64,000 nt of DNA from Cyanoderma ruficeps (taxonomy: Eukaryota; Chordata; Aves; Passeriformes; Timaliidae): the NCBI GenBank assembly GCA_008694505.1, contig VZDJ01007749.1, forward strand, positions 2,055,564-2,119,563, given 5' to 3'. Positions 13,226-27,459 of this stretch are shown here, piece by piece (the stretch's first letter is position 1; every line of letters starts with the position of its first letter). The translations under genes and the position numbers were made by a program. Below the pieces are notes generated by a model, which was not told the origin of the DNA, ran no database searches, and saw only the letters and a list, made by a program, of their open reading frames with translations.

Positions 13226-16135
13226 AAACAATAATTTATCTGGTGTTTGCTCTGTGCTTAGCTAGGTAAAGCAAACATTAAATCTCAATTAAGATTGCTA
13301 TATTCATCAAGCAGAAATTCTCTGTTGTATTCAGTTCCACTGCTTTGGGGAAAGCAAAGCTGTTGTTTTGAGAGGGATGGATGCATTCTGTATCTACAGA
13401 TGGTGGACAACGGGCTTTTATTGTCCCTTGAACACAGTGAAATACACTGAGACAGATGTGCTCGTGAATAAAACACTGTAGTGAATTAATTGCAGGCCTG
13501 CTTGGGATAGGTGTGTTGTGTAAAGTCAAGGCATGTCCTTAGCATAGGGAGCATGTTTTCTTGGAAGTACACCCTGAGAAAGTGGGGAGAGCCAGACCCA
13601 GCCTCCTGCAGTGTGGATGCAGTAACAGCTGGTACCTTGGTGTGTTTGCACAAACCCCACTGAGAGTGAAAAACCTGAATGCTGGGAGGGAATTCATGTA
13701 TCACGCTGGAATTCATTCTTTTTAAAACACAAACATGGTACAATAGTGGAAATGTAAAGTTTTCTTACACATGAGCTCCTCAACATCCATAAAAACTGGG
13801 AATTGTAGTGACCCCTCTCTTGCTCGCAAAGGGTTGCAGTGCTGTCAGTGCCCCCTCCTCTCATCATGTTGTCAAAGTCCTGGTTCTTGTTCACCATCTG
13901 CAACTGGGACATCCAGTTTTACCAAAATATGTGGGAGTAGTGGGTGATTTCTTGCTGCTTCACTTGAAACACACCCGGTGAGTGTAGTCTTGTCAGGGGC
14001 CAGCCTGATGGTGATGGTGGGGTGGGACAGTGGCTCTGTGTGTCTCTGCCTTTCTTCAGTGCTGGTGCAAAACTCTGTGCCATGTTTCCCTGGAGAATTC
14101 ATGCCTCTCTGAGTAGTGCTGAGAAAGTGTCACAGCTTTAATTTGCCAGGAATGAGGGCTGCTTTGCCATTTGCATTATGGAGAAGAGCCCTGGCTCATT
14201 CATATGCAGGCAGCCAAGCCCAGGGAGTTTGCAGCATCCCATGAATCACACTGAGGGATGCCTGGCCCAAAACAGCATCTCTGCGTTTCATGCTGAAGCT
14301 TGACCAGAAGTATGTGATGGGTGTCAGACAAAGAGTAATTAAATTTGTTTTCAAATAAAAGATAAATAGACAGAAAGACACAGGCTTCTTCACCTGGGTC
14401 TCTGAATATTTTTGGAGCACAGCTTTTGCTGTGGAACCTTGAAGAAGTAAAAAATTATATAATTTTGTCTGTTCAGTGAGCTGAATTATTCATTTGAAAT
14501 GAAAATATTTTATAATCATGTTTCAAAAATAAGTGTGATTTCTAGGCAACTATGCCTAATAAGAACCCTGTGGTATGAAATCTAGTCTATGACTGCTAAA
14601 TAGTTCTCCATCTTAAAGCTGTGCTGGGCTATGTGTATTTTTAGGCATCCTAGCAATAAATATTTTATAAAGTGCTGCAGACAGTCAGGGGAGGAAATGT
14701 TCTGTTGCAGAGGAATCCAATTTCAGGTACCCCATAAAATGATGTGGTTTATAGGGTTTGATATCAGATACAAAAACAAGGATGTTATATAAAATGTATC
14801 AGATGTTATCACTGAAGAAACGCCGCAGCGTTGTGAATAATTTGTGATCCTTCAAAGAAAACTAGAAGGGCTCTAAGCAGGCCATGTAGTGATAAATATC
14901 AATCTACATGTGTTCCTATATTGATGAAAAAAGCTATTCCTTACTTTTATTAACAACGAGGTCAGATTGGTAGTAAAGGAAGACAAACAATCTTTATTGA
15001 TACTTACACTACATGTTTAATGGAGAATAAATATTGCAAATGCTCAGTATGACTGTATATGCTGTGGAGAGAAGCCTGCCATCTCCAAGTCAGTATTTGA
15101 GGATTATAATTCCCTGTTGGAGGCTTTGCTCCAGCATTTCCAGAGCTCCTGCTTTGCAGCATCGTGCGGTGCTGGCACTTGCTGTATGTGCATTTTCCAT
15201 GTACACGAGAACCACCTAATGCTCAGTCTGCTCCTGTTAAGTTGATGCAGGGGAGAGCAGCCTTCCTTAAGTACAAATTGGCACATACAGCTGAAATTTA
15301 GCTATTAGCATTGTGTTATAATGGCACATTTAGCTTTCAGAGCAGAATGAGTGTAAACACCCTGTCTGCCATCATTTGCTGTGCCCTGTTGGGCTGGGGG
15401 AGCAGCCGCTCATGGAGCAGAGATGGCAGTAGGGCAGTGGACTGGTGGTGGTGTGGTTCCTGCCCACTGGCAAGTGAAAACTGCTGGCTGGGCCCCCTGT
15501 CCTGCTGTAGGAAGCAAAATGCTCGCTCTTCCCTGATTGCCAGTTTGGAGACTGCCAGCCACTCCTTTCTTCATGGTGGGTTGGTGCCTGTCTTTTCCTT
15601 GAGGTTGCTTTGCATGTAAGGCCACCTTGGTGTTGCTCAGTCAAAACTGAACCATGGGTGCAGAAGGTTTGAGGAGGAAGAAGCCATTTGCTTTTTATCC
15701 TGCTGTTTTAACTGGAAGCTGTTGCATAAAGCTACAAGTGCAGAGCTATGCACACCTAGGTGGTAATTTCTCCTGAAGAAAATCCATAACCAGAAAAGGA
15801 TTTAAGACTGCAGGGAAGGCTTTCATTTCCTTTCCTTTTCAGTGCTAAAACCCATAAGAATTAGGAAAATAGCAGCCATCTAATGGAAAAAGTGTATTTC
15901 CCATTGCCTTCACAAAGAAGAGATTTCCTGACTTCTGTGTTGGTTTGAAATGCTAGGATTGGGGGGCATTTGGAGATTTTGTGCATTTGCAAACAAATGG
16001 TAGAATACGAGAGGACATGACAGCAGGCTTTTGCTTGGGTCTACAGCACTACAGTTACCTGGCATTGTGACTAATAAAGAAAATGGGAGCCAAGTTTCAA
16101 GACTGCAAAAGAAGAAAGAACACTCTGTGTCAGGG

Positions 16136-16654
16136 TGTTCCCTGTATTATCAGGGTGGGAGTTACAGATGGCTTTTCTAGACATGTTTTCCCCAGTCAAT
16201 AAAGCCTCTGGGACTGCAGTGATGCCTTAAGTTTTAGCTTTCATATTTTCCAGATCTTGTACTGCTTTAGTATATAACTCTGGACTTCATATAAAGTGTT
16301 AGCAAGTTCTCTTCTCAGTTTAGTTAGACAAAGTATTCTTTTGCCAGCCTGAGACCCAAGAACACCATTACAGCTTCAGGCCCAAAAAGTATAAGCAACA
16401 GTGGATTGAGGAGAGCAATCTGGGAGGATGGGGCTCATAACCTGAAGCTGTAATTGAACAATTAACCCCAATATGCAAATGGACCAAAACTTATAAAAGT
16501 GTGAAAACATGTGACCCATTGTCCATTTTGGGTATAACCTCGGCCAGGCTCTTGTACTGCCCAAGGTGTATTCTTTGAAGGTCTTTTTAATAAATCCTAC
16601 TTTAGTCCATTAGCATTGTCTAGCCGCTGTTTTAGGTAGCCTCTCTGGGCATCA
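16136..16654 (+). mobile_element. Possible solo LTR of an old avian endogenous retrovirus
   Basis: The right part has an LTR-like order: 'acttataaaag' (TATA-like, about 16490), then 'tttttaataaatcc' (AATAAA, about 16588) about 100 bases later, then about 60 bases ending in 'ctctgggcatca', a plausible CA terminus. The left edge is uncertain; 16136 is only the nearest TG start, and another TG candidate lies near 15938. No convincing target-site duplication was found. No gag, pol or env-like frame is adjacent, so if real it is a solo LTR. The alternative is ordinary intron sequence with chance motifs. Confidence 0.4.
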
Positions 16655-19600
16655 GGTAGGTGTCCATGTTTGTCACCCATCAAGAGAACTTTACATTTAA
16701 ACATTAACCTCATCTTCTCCTCATCTATTTGTAATGTGGAGAATCAGGTAGGAAAGGTAAAGAGCAGCTCGATACACATCTGCTGATTATTGAAATCAGT
16801 TGCCACTTGTTTTATTGTCTGGAGTTCTGAAAAAGGAAAAAAAAATACGAGGGGTTAACAGGACAGCCTATATGCCCTGAAAGCAAAGCAGGTACTTGCA
16901 GACTGAGAATCAGCATGTGTCAGGTGTGTTTTAGAAAATGCCTCGGCTCTAGTACCTGTAAAAATACTACAGGGAGTGACTACCCTGCTACACACATTGA
17001 TGGATGAGGTTAAGTATGACTTTCTTGTGTTGAAAAAGGCTTGTGAATTTTATTTTCAAAAAAAAAAAACAACTAAAGATAAATGATTGCTTTGCTTAAA
17101 AAACACTCAGACGTAGGGTTTTTTCCTAGGATTTTCAGCCTCCCAGATATCTGAATGTAATTTGCTTAAGCAGATATTCCAGACCTACTTTAATTCAGCC
17201 GTTGCTACGGAAGGCTGTAAAGAACAAAGGAGGGAGGCTGCAACGTTTTCAGTGTGCTGAAGCAAAATATTAAGACAAGCTGAAATGTGTGTATGCTAAG
17301 TTGATAGGCTGCAGATACTGGGAAAAAAATCTTAAGGAACTTCCTCACTGTGTGTCTGATGGAGTTTAGTGGGAGTCTGTCATTTTGGTAAGCAGAACAC
17401 GGCCAGCTCCTCTGTGGCCTTGTTTTAAGTAGGGCACTCAGCTTGTAGCATGATGGATCTTTCATTACCAAAGACTTCATTGTGAAATTAAGCATCATGC
17501 CCTCCTAGGACCCATCCTGTTCTGGCTGCTGAAGCAGTTTTAAAGTATAAGATCAATTAATAAAGTTAATTGGGGATTAAAATACACTAGGTTGAAGAAA
17601 GTGCTGGCTGAGTATATGATTTGAGCACCCCAAAGAGTCTGGTCTGCGGAGGTACTTTGTCTATTGTCTGTGAATTTTATGTTCATAGATTGCTGTGCAA
17701 AACTGAACTAGCTTCAAACCTAAACCCTCCCAGCATATGAGATGCTTTGGCTCAGAGGTTTTGATTTCAGGCCTGAAGCTGCCCATTAATATCACAAGTG
17801 TTGCACAATTGCATTTATTTTTAATGAATGTATCCAGGAAAATGTTGTTTAGCTGAGCAGTGAAGTATTATTAAATGGACTAAATACATGCAAGGGTGAT
17901 TCAGATATTTCTGCTTTATCTGCTGCTTGGGCTTTTGAGAATACTTGAACATTGCATTTTCACACCCTTTGTTTATGCTGAGTCGTTATAAAATTTTGCC
18001 TCAACCTAAGTCTTTCTTCCTTTGCTTCCAAATATTAACCTGATCTTAAATAACCGCTATTCAAAGCAGACCCCATTTGAATAATATATTATGCACAATA
18101 ATTCAGGAAATGTAATTGATTGCTTTTAGAGTATATTTATATGACTCTGCCTTCACAGAAAGAGCAGTTGAAATATCTGACTGAATGCATAGATATAAAG
18201 GGTTTTTCTGAGCATGATTAAGTATTAGTAACAAAACTATTCTTCCATTCCTAGTTGTTGGAAGTACATCACTGTAAGTAATTTACAAATCTTATTAGGA
18301 TACAATGAGCACCAGGCAGTTTGTATTCTGGTTAAGAACAGCATGCATGAGCTGAGCAGTAGGTTTGAGAGCTAAGCTGCCACTGATGCACGTTCCCACA
18401 AATAATTGCTATAGCAACATTGTCATAATGTCTGAGATCTGCCTCCCTTGGGTTTGCACATGAAATTTTCTTTATGGTGAAACAAAATGCCTTCTCAAGT
18501 TGAAAATATGCTATAATGGTGAGGCTATTGATGTCTTTTGCCTTTTTAATTTTTTTTTCTTCAAGTAATTAAATTTCAAATGTTGAAAAGCATAATGGAA
18601 CATTAGGGGAAATCGTTTGCTGTCATAGTGTCCATTCATCATGGAGTTCAGCATTATGTGGCTCCTTCCATACAATTAATCTCTGGAAATTGGTGTGATC
18701 AGGTGAAGAAATTCACTGTGGGCGGTCTCACTTAACTTGTGGAGTTTTTTTCTTTTCTTCGCCAGAGTGCTTAGATGCTACACTTATGTTCTGTAAAAAT
18801 CAATCAAAATAAGGTTTCAGAGTTATTATTTCTTTCATTTTAAATTGTTGTGTATTGTGATACAGGTTGTGCTTTGGCATATTAGGAAATCTTTGACTTA
18901 CAGTACTGAAAACAGAATTGTGTACACACCAGCATCCTTCAGGGACCCTAATAATACAACTTGCATTTTTGTCTGTTTTTTGGCCAGATTCTGGATCCCG
19001 ATTCCTGCTTTGTGGTGCTGGATAAAATTAGCAAGGATGCCCCGAATAGCAAAGGCTGCACCATGGAGTAGCCAAGAAGTCCTTACCTGTTTGGTGTCAT
19101 AGATAAAAATGTTCATATATGTCTGAGGACTACTTTTTTGATAGCTGATCCAGGAAGAGAGGGGTGGGACACTGCTTTGAAGGCAACTCCTGTGCTCCTC
19201 TCCCTTCCAAGCAGCTCAAAATCGGTTCCTCTGTGTCAAAGCTTATTTCAGATAATAAAGTTCATGATACATGGGCAACATTAAGTGAAGAGTGCTACTC
19301 CATAATCATTATGATGATCAGAGAGCAACAGATGAAATAATTCCAGCCAGGCTCTCGGACTGGCGCAGTGAAGTCTGAGCAATGACTGCAAAAGGGAGAG
19401 CACTGATGGCAACAGAGGACTTCGATCATCTGAGCAGGCTAATTAGAAATCTTTCAGCAGAGAGACAAAGGTGAGCAGAGGTTATAAAAAATAGATTTTG
19501 CAGAGATGTTAGGGAGAAGAGAGAGGTCCCATGCTCCAAAGGACAGACTTCAGGAGAACAGCAGGGGAGGAGGAGGTTGAGTCCCTTGTGTGAGACCACA

Positions 19601-22600
19601 GAATACTAAAGGCAAGAGAAATCAATAACAGGCAATGTGTGAAGGTAGTTTTATAGCTTTGTTCAGATCTATGGAATCTGGGGAATCCAGGATGTCTGGG
19701 GAGTCTAGTGATTGCATGTTTTTGTAAAGATGTTTAAAAAAGGGGGGAAAGAGGAAAAAAACACCTTTGGGTGCTAAGTTGGTGTGCTGCAATGCTGAAA
19801 TGAGACAGTGTTGAAGTTTTCTTAGACTCATAAAAGCTTAAGAGACTTGAGTGTAGACTTGAATGCGACCCTTTGACTGCTGTCCAGCAGGAGGAACCCA
19901 GGGCACACTGACACTGACAAACTGCCTGGATGCCTTGTGGTGAAGCAGTGGGAGAAGGACTGTAACAGTCTGATTGAATTCAGATTTTCTTACATGTTCA
20001 TCTGCATCATTTTGGTCACACAGTTTGCTCTCCTGACACCAGTACATGGCTGTTAGAGGCAAGAGAGCTAAATCTGAAGAGCTGCAGTGTAGTGGAGTTT
20101 GCTCTGCAGACACAGCGAGATGTCAGTGTGAGTGTAACAGCTTGTTCCCGTGAAGGGTCTGGCACATCCCACTGCTGCCATTACACGGGGATAGATGAAT
20201 CCTTGCAGCTCCACCTCCTCCTATGCATGCACAGAGCAAATCCATGGGCTGGCTGGAGGTGCCTACCCTGCCCTCCAAAGCTATGCACAAAACATTTGGT
20301 CTTTTCCCAGCAAAATTTATGCACCTGGGAGTTATACCAGTTTTAATTAACTTCATTTATATCACAGTAACATTCCCATATAGACAAGAGTGACAGACTC
20401 AGGGAGTTTAATTATAGCCTTTCCTGACATAGCATGCCTATTTAGGTAGTCAGCTGAATGTTTTAGTTACACCAGCAAGAACTTCTAGACACCCATCAGA
20501 GTTCGAGCCTGCGTCTTATGAAATCCTTTTTACTTTTAAAGAGTAATCTTACACTATCTTGCTGTTTGCACTCCAATCAAATGAAATTTCCATGTTTTTG
20601 TATTTGTGTTTTCCTTTCTATTCCTTGTATTTCAATGGGTAGAAGGTTTTATGAAAAGAAATTTTACTGGATAACTGATATCTGCCAGGAAGTGGAAAGA
20701 CCTTGTGAAAATGCCATACTGAATAACTGGGGTATGCATAGATGGTTATTTCTCATTTTGCATCCTATTTTAAATTCTCTGCCATAGTACTTGCTATTGC
20801 TCATAAGGTAATAATGAAGGTCAAAAATCCTGACTATATGTGGCTTAATAATTTTAACTTATATTTTTTTGGATTACCTCGTGGCAAAACTGTCTTTGCA
20901 GTATGACTCAGAAGCGTGCCATGCTGCAGTAAGAACAGTGATTAGTACGTAGCGTTAGGCATACTTAAGTTTAAGATAATTCCCTGTGGGTTTGGGCTCT
21001 CAGTTTTTAACAGTATCACAAGAAATTATGGGCCAGATGCACAACTGAAGTGTGAACATTTTGTTTCTCTGGAACTGTGTGGCTTTACACCAGCTGACAT
21101 TCAAATATGTTGTTATTAATCTGTACCAGCATTTTATTTAAGATGGCATCAGATTGTGCAGACACAAGCCATGTGAATTAAAGCTTCAAGTCAGACTTGA
21201 GTTCTGGCATCCCCTAATTGTCGGGTGTTCATTCCCTTTCACACTTAAAATTTTCCAAATCAAATGTTTTGTCTCGTGGTTTTCCAAGTTCCTTTCAAAA
21301 CAAACATCAGAAACCTGTTCCACTATGCACCATGGAAATGACATCCTGACATGGACTGCTGGAGCCTGGATTCACCTGGCAGATCTCTGCCTTACACTTA
21401 TGTCTTTTAAATGATCCCAATGCACCAGACGTCTGCTGGAAAATTGAAGTCTTTGCTAGAGTGATTAGCAGGTTATGACTGACAGTGAAAGGAAAGCTGA
21501 AATCTTGGTGCCAGTTCCAATGGCTACAAATCTTTAATTTTTTCCAGTCTGTAATGATTCCAATGACTGGTCCAGCATCCTTTGTCCTTATCCCAAATTT
21601 TCTCACGCCCACAGTTCTCCATGGCTCTCCATGTGCTGTGGAGATTTTGCTGATTTACTGTAGGTCTTTCTTCCTTCATCCTCTCTTCCCTTTGTAATGG
21701 TCTGTGTCCCCCCCAGACTTACAGCAAGCACAGTGTTTCATTTCTCTTCCCAAATCCTTCAACATCTTACCTCAGTTACTTTTAATGCATTCCTGGCCCT
21801 TCAACTCATTATCCCATCTTGCCATTGTTCTGAGCCTGAGTTTTCTCTCCGTCCTACCCAAGACTGGCCTATTCCTCCACACCACCCAAATGCTACCAGT
21901 GGCAGTATGGACAGCAGAGGAGAAATTGTCTTCCAGGCCTCAGTTCTTCTTTTTGGTATTGGAGAACCACTACCTATCCTTTAAAGCAAGACAATATTTT
22001 TAGGTCCCCAACCTAAATACTTCCTGTGTGAGATGCAGTTTTTCTTTGCCTGCATTAATTTTCATACATGTGATGAGAAAGGGAGGTTTCTGGTCAACAA
22101 TATGGCTGTAAATATCATCTGGTTGTAAATAATATCACAGCAATCACCTGGAGCATCTCCCAGCTGTGCAAAGCCTGCTGCTTTCCTGAAGTATGTTTCT
22201 CACCTGAATTTTGACTGCTCTTATGAAATAAAAGCATCATTAACAAACCCAAACACCTCTGTGACAAATGTACACTTTCAGAAACTGTAATTAACAGTAT
22301 CTCTGAATCAGTGGCTTTGATGAAACTTATTTTAATTGAAAGGCAATTAGGCATTGTCTTTTTCTAGTGCATGTGTGGCTAACTAACTCTTGTTAGTATT
22401 ACCAAGTTGCACTTGCAGAATGCATCTTCCCTGTGGAACATATAACCCCGCAGAACCAGTAGGTTATTTCCTCAGTATTTCCCTTAATCCTGCCATTGTT
22501 GTTTGAGGTTTTTTAATTAAAACATTACAATAAGGAAATGTGGGAATTTTTTAGTGGTAGGACTGATTGCTTTATATTTGAAAAGGCCATGCTTCAAAGA

Positions 22601-23389
22601 CAGGTTTATAGAAAAACAACTTCAGTTTTGCTTTCCCTGCTTTGGGTAGACCTGTGAAAACTGGTGATACTGGGGGATAAAATGTGACAAAGGGTCTAAT
22701 ATCTGGGGGGGGAACAGTGTGCCCTCTTGGACCCTCAAAAAGTTTAAATTTTATTCTCTACTGTAAGACTTGAGGAAGGAAAGTGTTGGCAGTGGGACTA
22801 GTGCTCATTTTTCTTAGGAGAGAAAAACTGGGCTTGGGAGAGGGATACTAGCAGATGCTTACCTGATCTGACTGACTCAAAATAATTTGCCTTGAGCCAA
22901 AGACATGCTCAAATGAACTTGAGAACATGGTATGGGTAGGTCAGTGTTAAATAGAAGATCCCATGTTTCCTCTGTTGTCTCAGTCTCTCACTTGTCTCTG
23001 GAGCAAGATGAGACGGTTGCTTTACCTAAATGGTGACAAGCAGTCAAATAGTTTAGACTACGTTTCTTCTAAAATTAATGTATTGTTCTGTGTATTTAGA
23101 AACGAGATAAGAAAGCTTTTTCCACCCTGAAAACACGCTAAGTGAGAACAGAGATTCCATGTGACTTTCAGGAAGTATTCCTTCTGAAGGGCTTTCCTTG
23201 CCTTCCACTCTTTTGAGACCCATAAAAATATTTCTGTGGATATCAGTAGACCAAGATGTTCTTGTGTGACACAATAGGCAGGGATATTCACAGTAACTGA
23301 AATTGGCAGTACTGAAATCGTATAAAAAGATGGAAGTGTAGTTCTTAGTTAGTACCTTTCCAGCTTTGCTGTATTTTGATAACTACATG

Positions 23390-23436
23390 AATCACAGAAT
23401 CACAGAATACCAGGTTGGAAGGGCCTTTAAGGATCA
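23390..23436 (-). mobile_element. CR1 LINE 3'-terminal fragment (minus orientation)
   Basis: The segment reads 'atcacagaatcacagaat' followed by 'accaggttggaagggcc' and 'tttaaggatcaac'. This is the reverse complement of the 3' end of an avian CR1 LINE, with two copies of the terminal octamer (ATTCTGTG on the element strand). The element's 3' end is on the left. Similarity fades after about 50 bases, so this is a short 5'-truncated copy, which is normal for CR1. It carries no coding capacity. Confidence 0.85.
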
Positions 23437-26246
23437 ACCTGCCCAGACGAGTCTCAAAAGTGTCCAATGTTGGTTTCAGTCATTTCTCTAATGTTATTAA
23501 GTTTTGCTAAGAATGGTCTTAAAACCTGTGATTAAATTGTAAAAAAACCCAAAATCCCACAACAACAACAAAGGCTATGCTAGCAGCTCAATAGTCAATT
23601 AAAAGCTACCTCACTTCCCTGACAAAAACTCAAATTGTCAATTTTGAAGGCTTTAATAATGCTGTGCTTGGGTCTTCTGAGATAAATACAAATGCAGCAA
23701 GACTCATATTCCAAAAATTTGGCCATCTTTGTACATGTGATTGGTAATACAGGGATATAAATTAAAGATTTCCTATCACTGTTGTAATGCTGCCATTTAG
23801 TAAGCATAGTCTCTCTCTGAGTTAATACAAAAAAGTCTCCGCTGTGTTTTGTGAGTTCAGAATTAATGGAGACCAAAATGTTTACTTCAGCAAAAGAGAT
23901 AGCTAAAAATAAAATGATACCAGAAAATAACATCATAATGCCCAGAAACATTTCCCTCGTACTTAGAGGCAAAATAATTTTCTCGCCTAGGAGAAAATAA
24001 TAGGATTGCATTTCATCAACCACATTCTATTCCATATATTTTTAGGCTCAGTGCAAATGTAAAAACAAAACAAAAATCAAACTGCATTTTTGTTGTTCTT
24101 GCTGTGGAATGAGCTATGGTGCTTATGGAAGAGGAATATGGATGTTCTGGAAAGGATCTTGGAAAGAAAACACAGGAGACTTTTTTAAAGAGTTCACAGA
24201 TTATCTATCCCTTGTTTTCAACCTGTTTTCTGGGGGAAATAAGTACAAAACAGGTAAGTTGAAAAGTAGAACAGCTTCTTCTGATCAGTATGATCCATGG
24301 CAGAACTATTTGTAATCACAGAATGAAAATTAGCCAACAAAATTATTTCTGGAAACAGAAATGTTACACCACTGTGAATCTAAAAGTAAGATGAGAAAGG
24401 AGTACGGCAGTGACTCATTCGTTCTTTATCCAAGCAGCCATGACTGCTTTCACAAATGGCACAGTATAAATAATAGGCATTATACAATTAGGTGCCCATG
24501 GTTTTGGTAACTGGCACGTTGCCAGTTTATTCCATTTTCGAGGGATAAAGTGCAGTTTTGTGCCACATCTCTTCATCTGTGGTTTTTATTTCTCCAGCAT
24601 GAGAGGAAAACTTGCATTGGGGTAGTTGTGCCTGCATCTTCGTGTGGATTGCTCCGGGCTCTGGGTCAGACCAAGCAGAGGGCTCAGCCAGCAGTTCCCA
24701 AATGCACGGAGAGGGTCCTGAGAGCAGGGAATGAGCTCAGTTTCCATCAGCCCCACTGCAAAAGGGAGGGAGAGGGCAAGGTGGAGCAAAGGGAACAGTG
24801 AATATATGGTAGAGAGCTCACACCTTGCTCATTCCCAGCTAGCCATCCCTAATATTTCCAGAAGGAGGGATAGAAGCAGTTTTGTCTTTTTACTGCACCT
24901 ATAGAATCAGTCAGAAGCAAGACAGTGCCATACTAGTTTTTTGGAAAGGAAATCAAACCCTGGTCCGTTCATCTGTCACTGCAAAACAAATTTAGGTCTT
25001 AATCAATGCAAAAATATTGATGAAGCTGACATGACTCCTCATGCTCAGGGGTTTGTGACATGAGTTGGCCTTGATGTGAAGGGTATGGAAGATGGACAAT
25101 TCCCTCTTGATTGCAACCAGCACTGCTTTGAAGCGTTAGTCCAACATTCATGATAAACGTCAGTTGTTCCTAGATGCAAATATCAAATTACCTCACAAAA
25201 TAAACCTTCTTCTCCTAGTCTTGGTACTCTTTCACTGTGTCTTTGCTGCTTGCTCGGCTTCCATGAGCCACAGCCAGTACAGGATCAGCTTGTTTCAAGA
25301 AGAGAAGTCCAAAGTAGCCCCTGCTACAGTGAATGTTCTGTTCTGTATTTCCTTGCAAAGCCCATAAATATGGAAGAGTGACCAGTGAAAAATGTATTAA
25401 TGGAGATGTGTGCATTTTCATTTATTACCCACCTGGGAGACAAACATGGAGGGAAAACAGTGGGATAATTTTCCAGGCAGCAATTCCAAAAAGTTTCAAA
25501 AGGGGACAAAAAAAAGTGATATTTTAAAATAAAATTAATACAGAAATTGCTTTTGGTCTACATCTGTGAAGCTAACAATCCATATGTTGCAGGAGGTGAG
25601 GAACATGACCTGATGGGAAAATGTTTGGATTATTTTCGTATTTTTTAATTAGTAATTTTTTAATTTTTAAAGATTAGTTCAGAGTGCTGTCTGGCTATCT
25701 GTCCAGGTAAAACGTTGTAGCTTTGCCAGCATGTGGATTTTCTTATCTCTTCTTCTGCTTCTTTACAGAGGAGATGAGTGACTCTTAAGACTTTGACCAA
25801 AGCAATTAACTTCAAATTCAGAGCTTAAAGTCACAGAGCTTTGTTGATATAATTTTACTATAAATCCATTTCTCAAATATATTCCCTCTATTTGTGGCAA
25901 TTTTGCCCATGAAAATTTAGATGTTTGGGTGGAGGAGGGTGGCTGGAGAAATATTACAAAAGTTTTTCTGCAAAGGATGAATGCCATGGATTTTACAGTT
26001 ATTGTGTGGAAAGATAAACTGTCTGTATGTAGAGAGGTGGAGGCTAGAATTGAGCTGACTTTTTTGCTGCGTGGAGCAGGTGTGTTTCCATCGCTGCTGG
26101 GATTTGAGGACAGAGGCTGAAGAGGCCCTGCAGGGCATCTGAGGCAAAGTCTTGAGCTTTTCACCTACACCTCTGAGTTTAATTTCTACAACACTCATTT
26201 CACTGACTGAAAGGCCTTATTGTATTTTGTTGCTGTATCCTCGAGG

Positions 26247-26276
26247 TTTCTTCTTCTTCTTCTTTTTTTTTTTTTC
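26247..26276. repeat. (TTC)n grading into poly(T)
   Basis: Several TTC units run directly into about 14 T. This is a simple pyrimidine repeat in the intron, with no recognised function. Confidence 0.9.
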
Positions 26277-27459
26277 TGCGAGAGGACCTTGTTAATCAAG
26301 GTTTTTGCTTTCTCCCAGCATCAAACAGTGACAATTCAAGAAATAACATGATAGTATTAATTAGATCAGAGCCAGTTTTGAGAAAGTGTTTTGATTTTCA
26401 GTTACTGTATTTTCACATTACAGGATAATAACATGTCAGCAGTTAGCAAAAGATTTAATAAATAATGTGCATGTGCTTGAAATATTAGCATTTTAATACC
26501 CATGTCCAGAAATAATGTTTTTCAGTAGCACGGTGCTGAGAAAATACTTTTTGGATGTGGGTGGACGAGCTGTAATTGATGCACATGTACTTGTTTGACC
26601 TATAGCAGGTTAAATACAATGTTTGAGGCAGTTGTCTAAACAGCAAATCATCTAGAGCTGATATTACTGTTACATCACTATTGCCTCTTTCCCAGCAAAC
26701 TGCCTCATGCAGGGGGAGGTTATTAACACCAGATGAGGAGTACACCTGATTAATGTGACATAATTCAAGTTTCTTTCCACAACTGTCTCAATAGCCAGTG
26801 ACGAAGATCTGCTTCATACACCGAGAATGAAATTCAAATTATGTAGTCTTTGCTAGAAAATTGTGCAGTTAATCCCATCCTGGAAAATGAAATCTGAGTT
26901 CCTCCACATGAATTCTTTTGTGATGTTTCATATCCTGTTGGTTTCTGTCAGCACTCCCATTGATTTAAGTTACTTACTTTATTCCTTCATTTAAAGGGGG
27001 GAAAAGGAATATATGCAAGGGATTAGTTTGTGGGAAATCCCTCTCTGCCTCAGAAATTAATGTGTCCAGTACAAAAACACAAAAGGACTGCTCTGAGCTC
27101 CTTTATGTAGATGTTGAATGAACCATATTTTTCAAGAAAAGTTTGCTACAGCTAATTAGAAAGACAGTAGTGTTTATGTGTTGGGTTTCCAAAACCTTTG
27201 TTTATACAGTGGCTGTAGCTACATAGGCTTCTGCTAAATTGAAGCAGACCTTTATGGTTAAAAACCGCTTGCAGTTGATTCTCTCTGAACTAAATCACAA
27301 TTATTAGAATAAGCTTTGTTTTCAGGAGGAAAAATGAAGCAAGCAGAGATGACAATTAAGCATTACAGAAAAGGAGAAAAGGAAAATTAGATGTTTAATT
27401 TCCTTGTCCTATATCTGAAAGTGTGTTTTCAGACAGTCATTTGCTGACAGTCGTTGGAT

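Noticed and set aside
12911..13234. 107-codon plus-strand open ending in a Phe-rich run
   Set aside because: Its end is the T7C simple tract, the rest has no recognised domain, and no splice context supports an exon.
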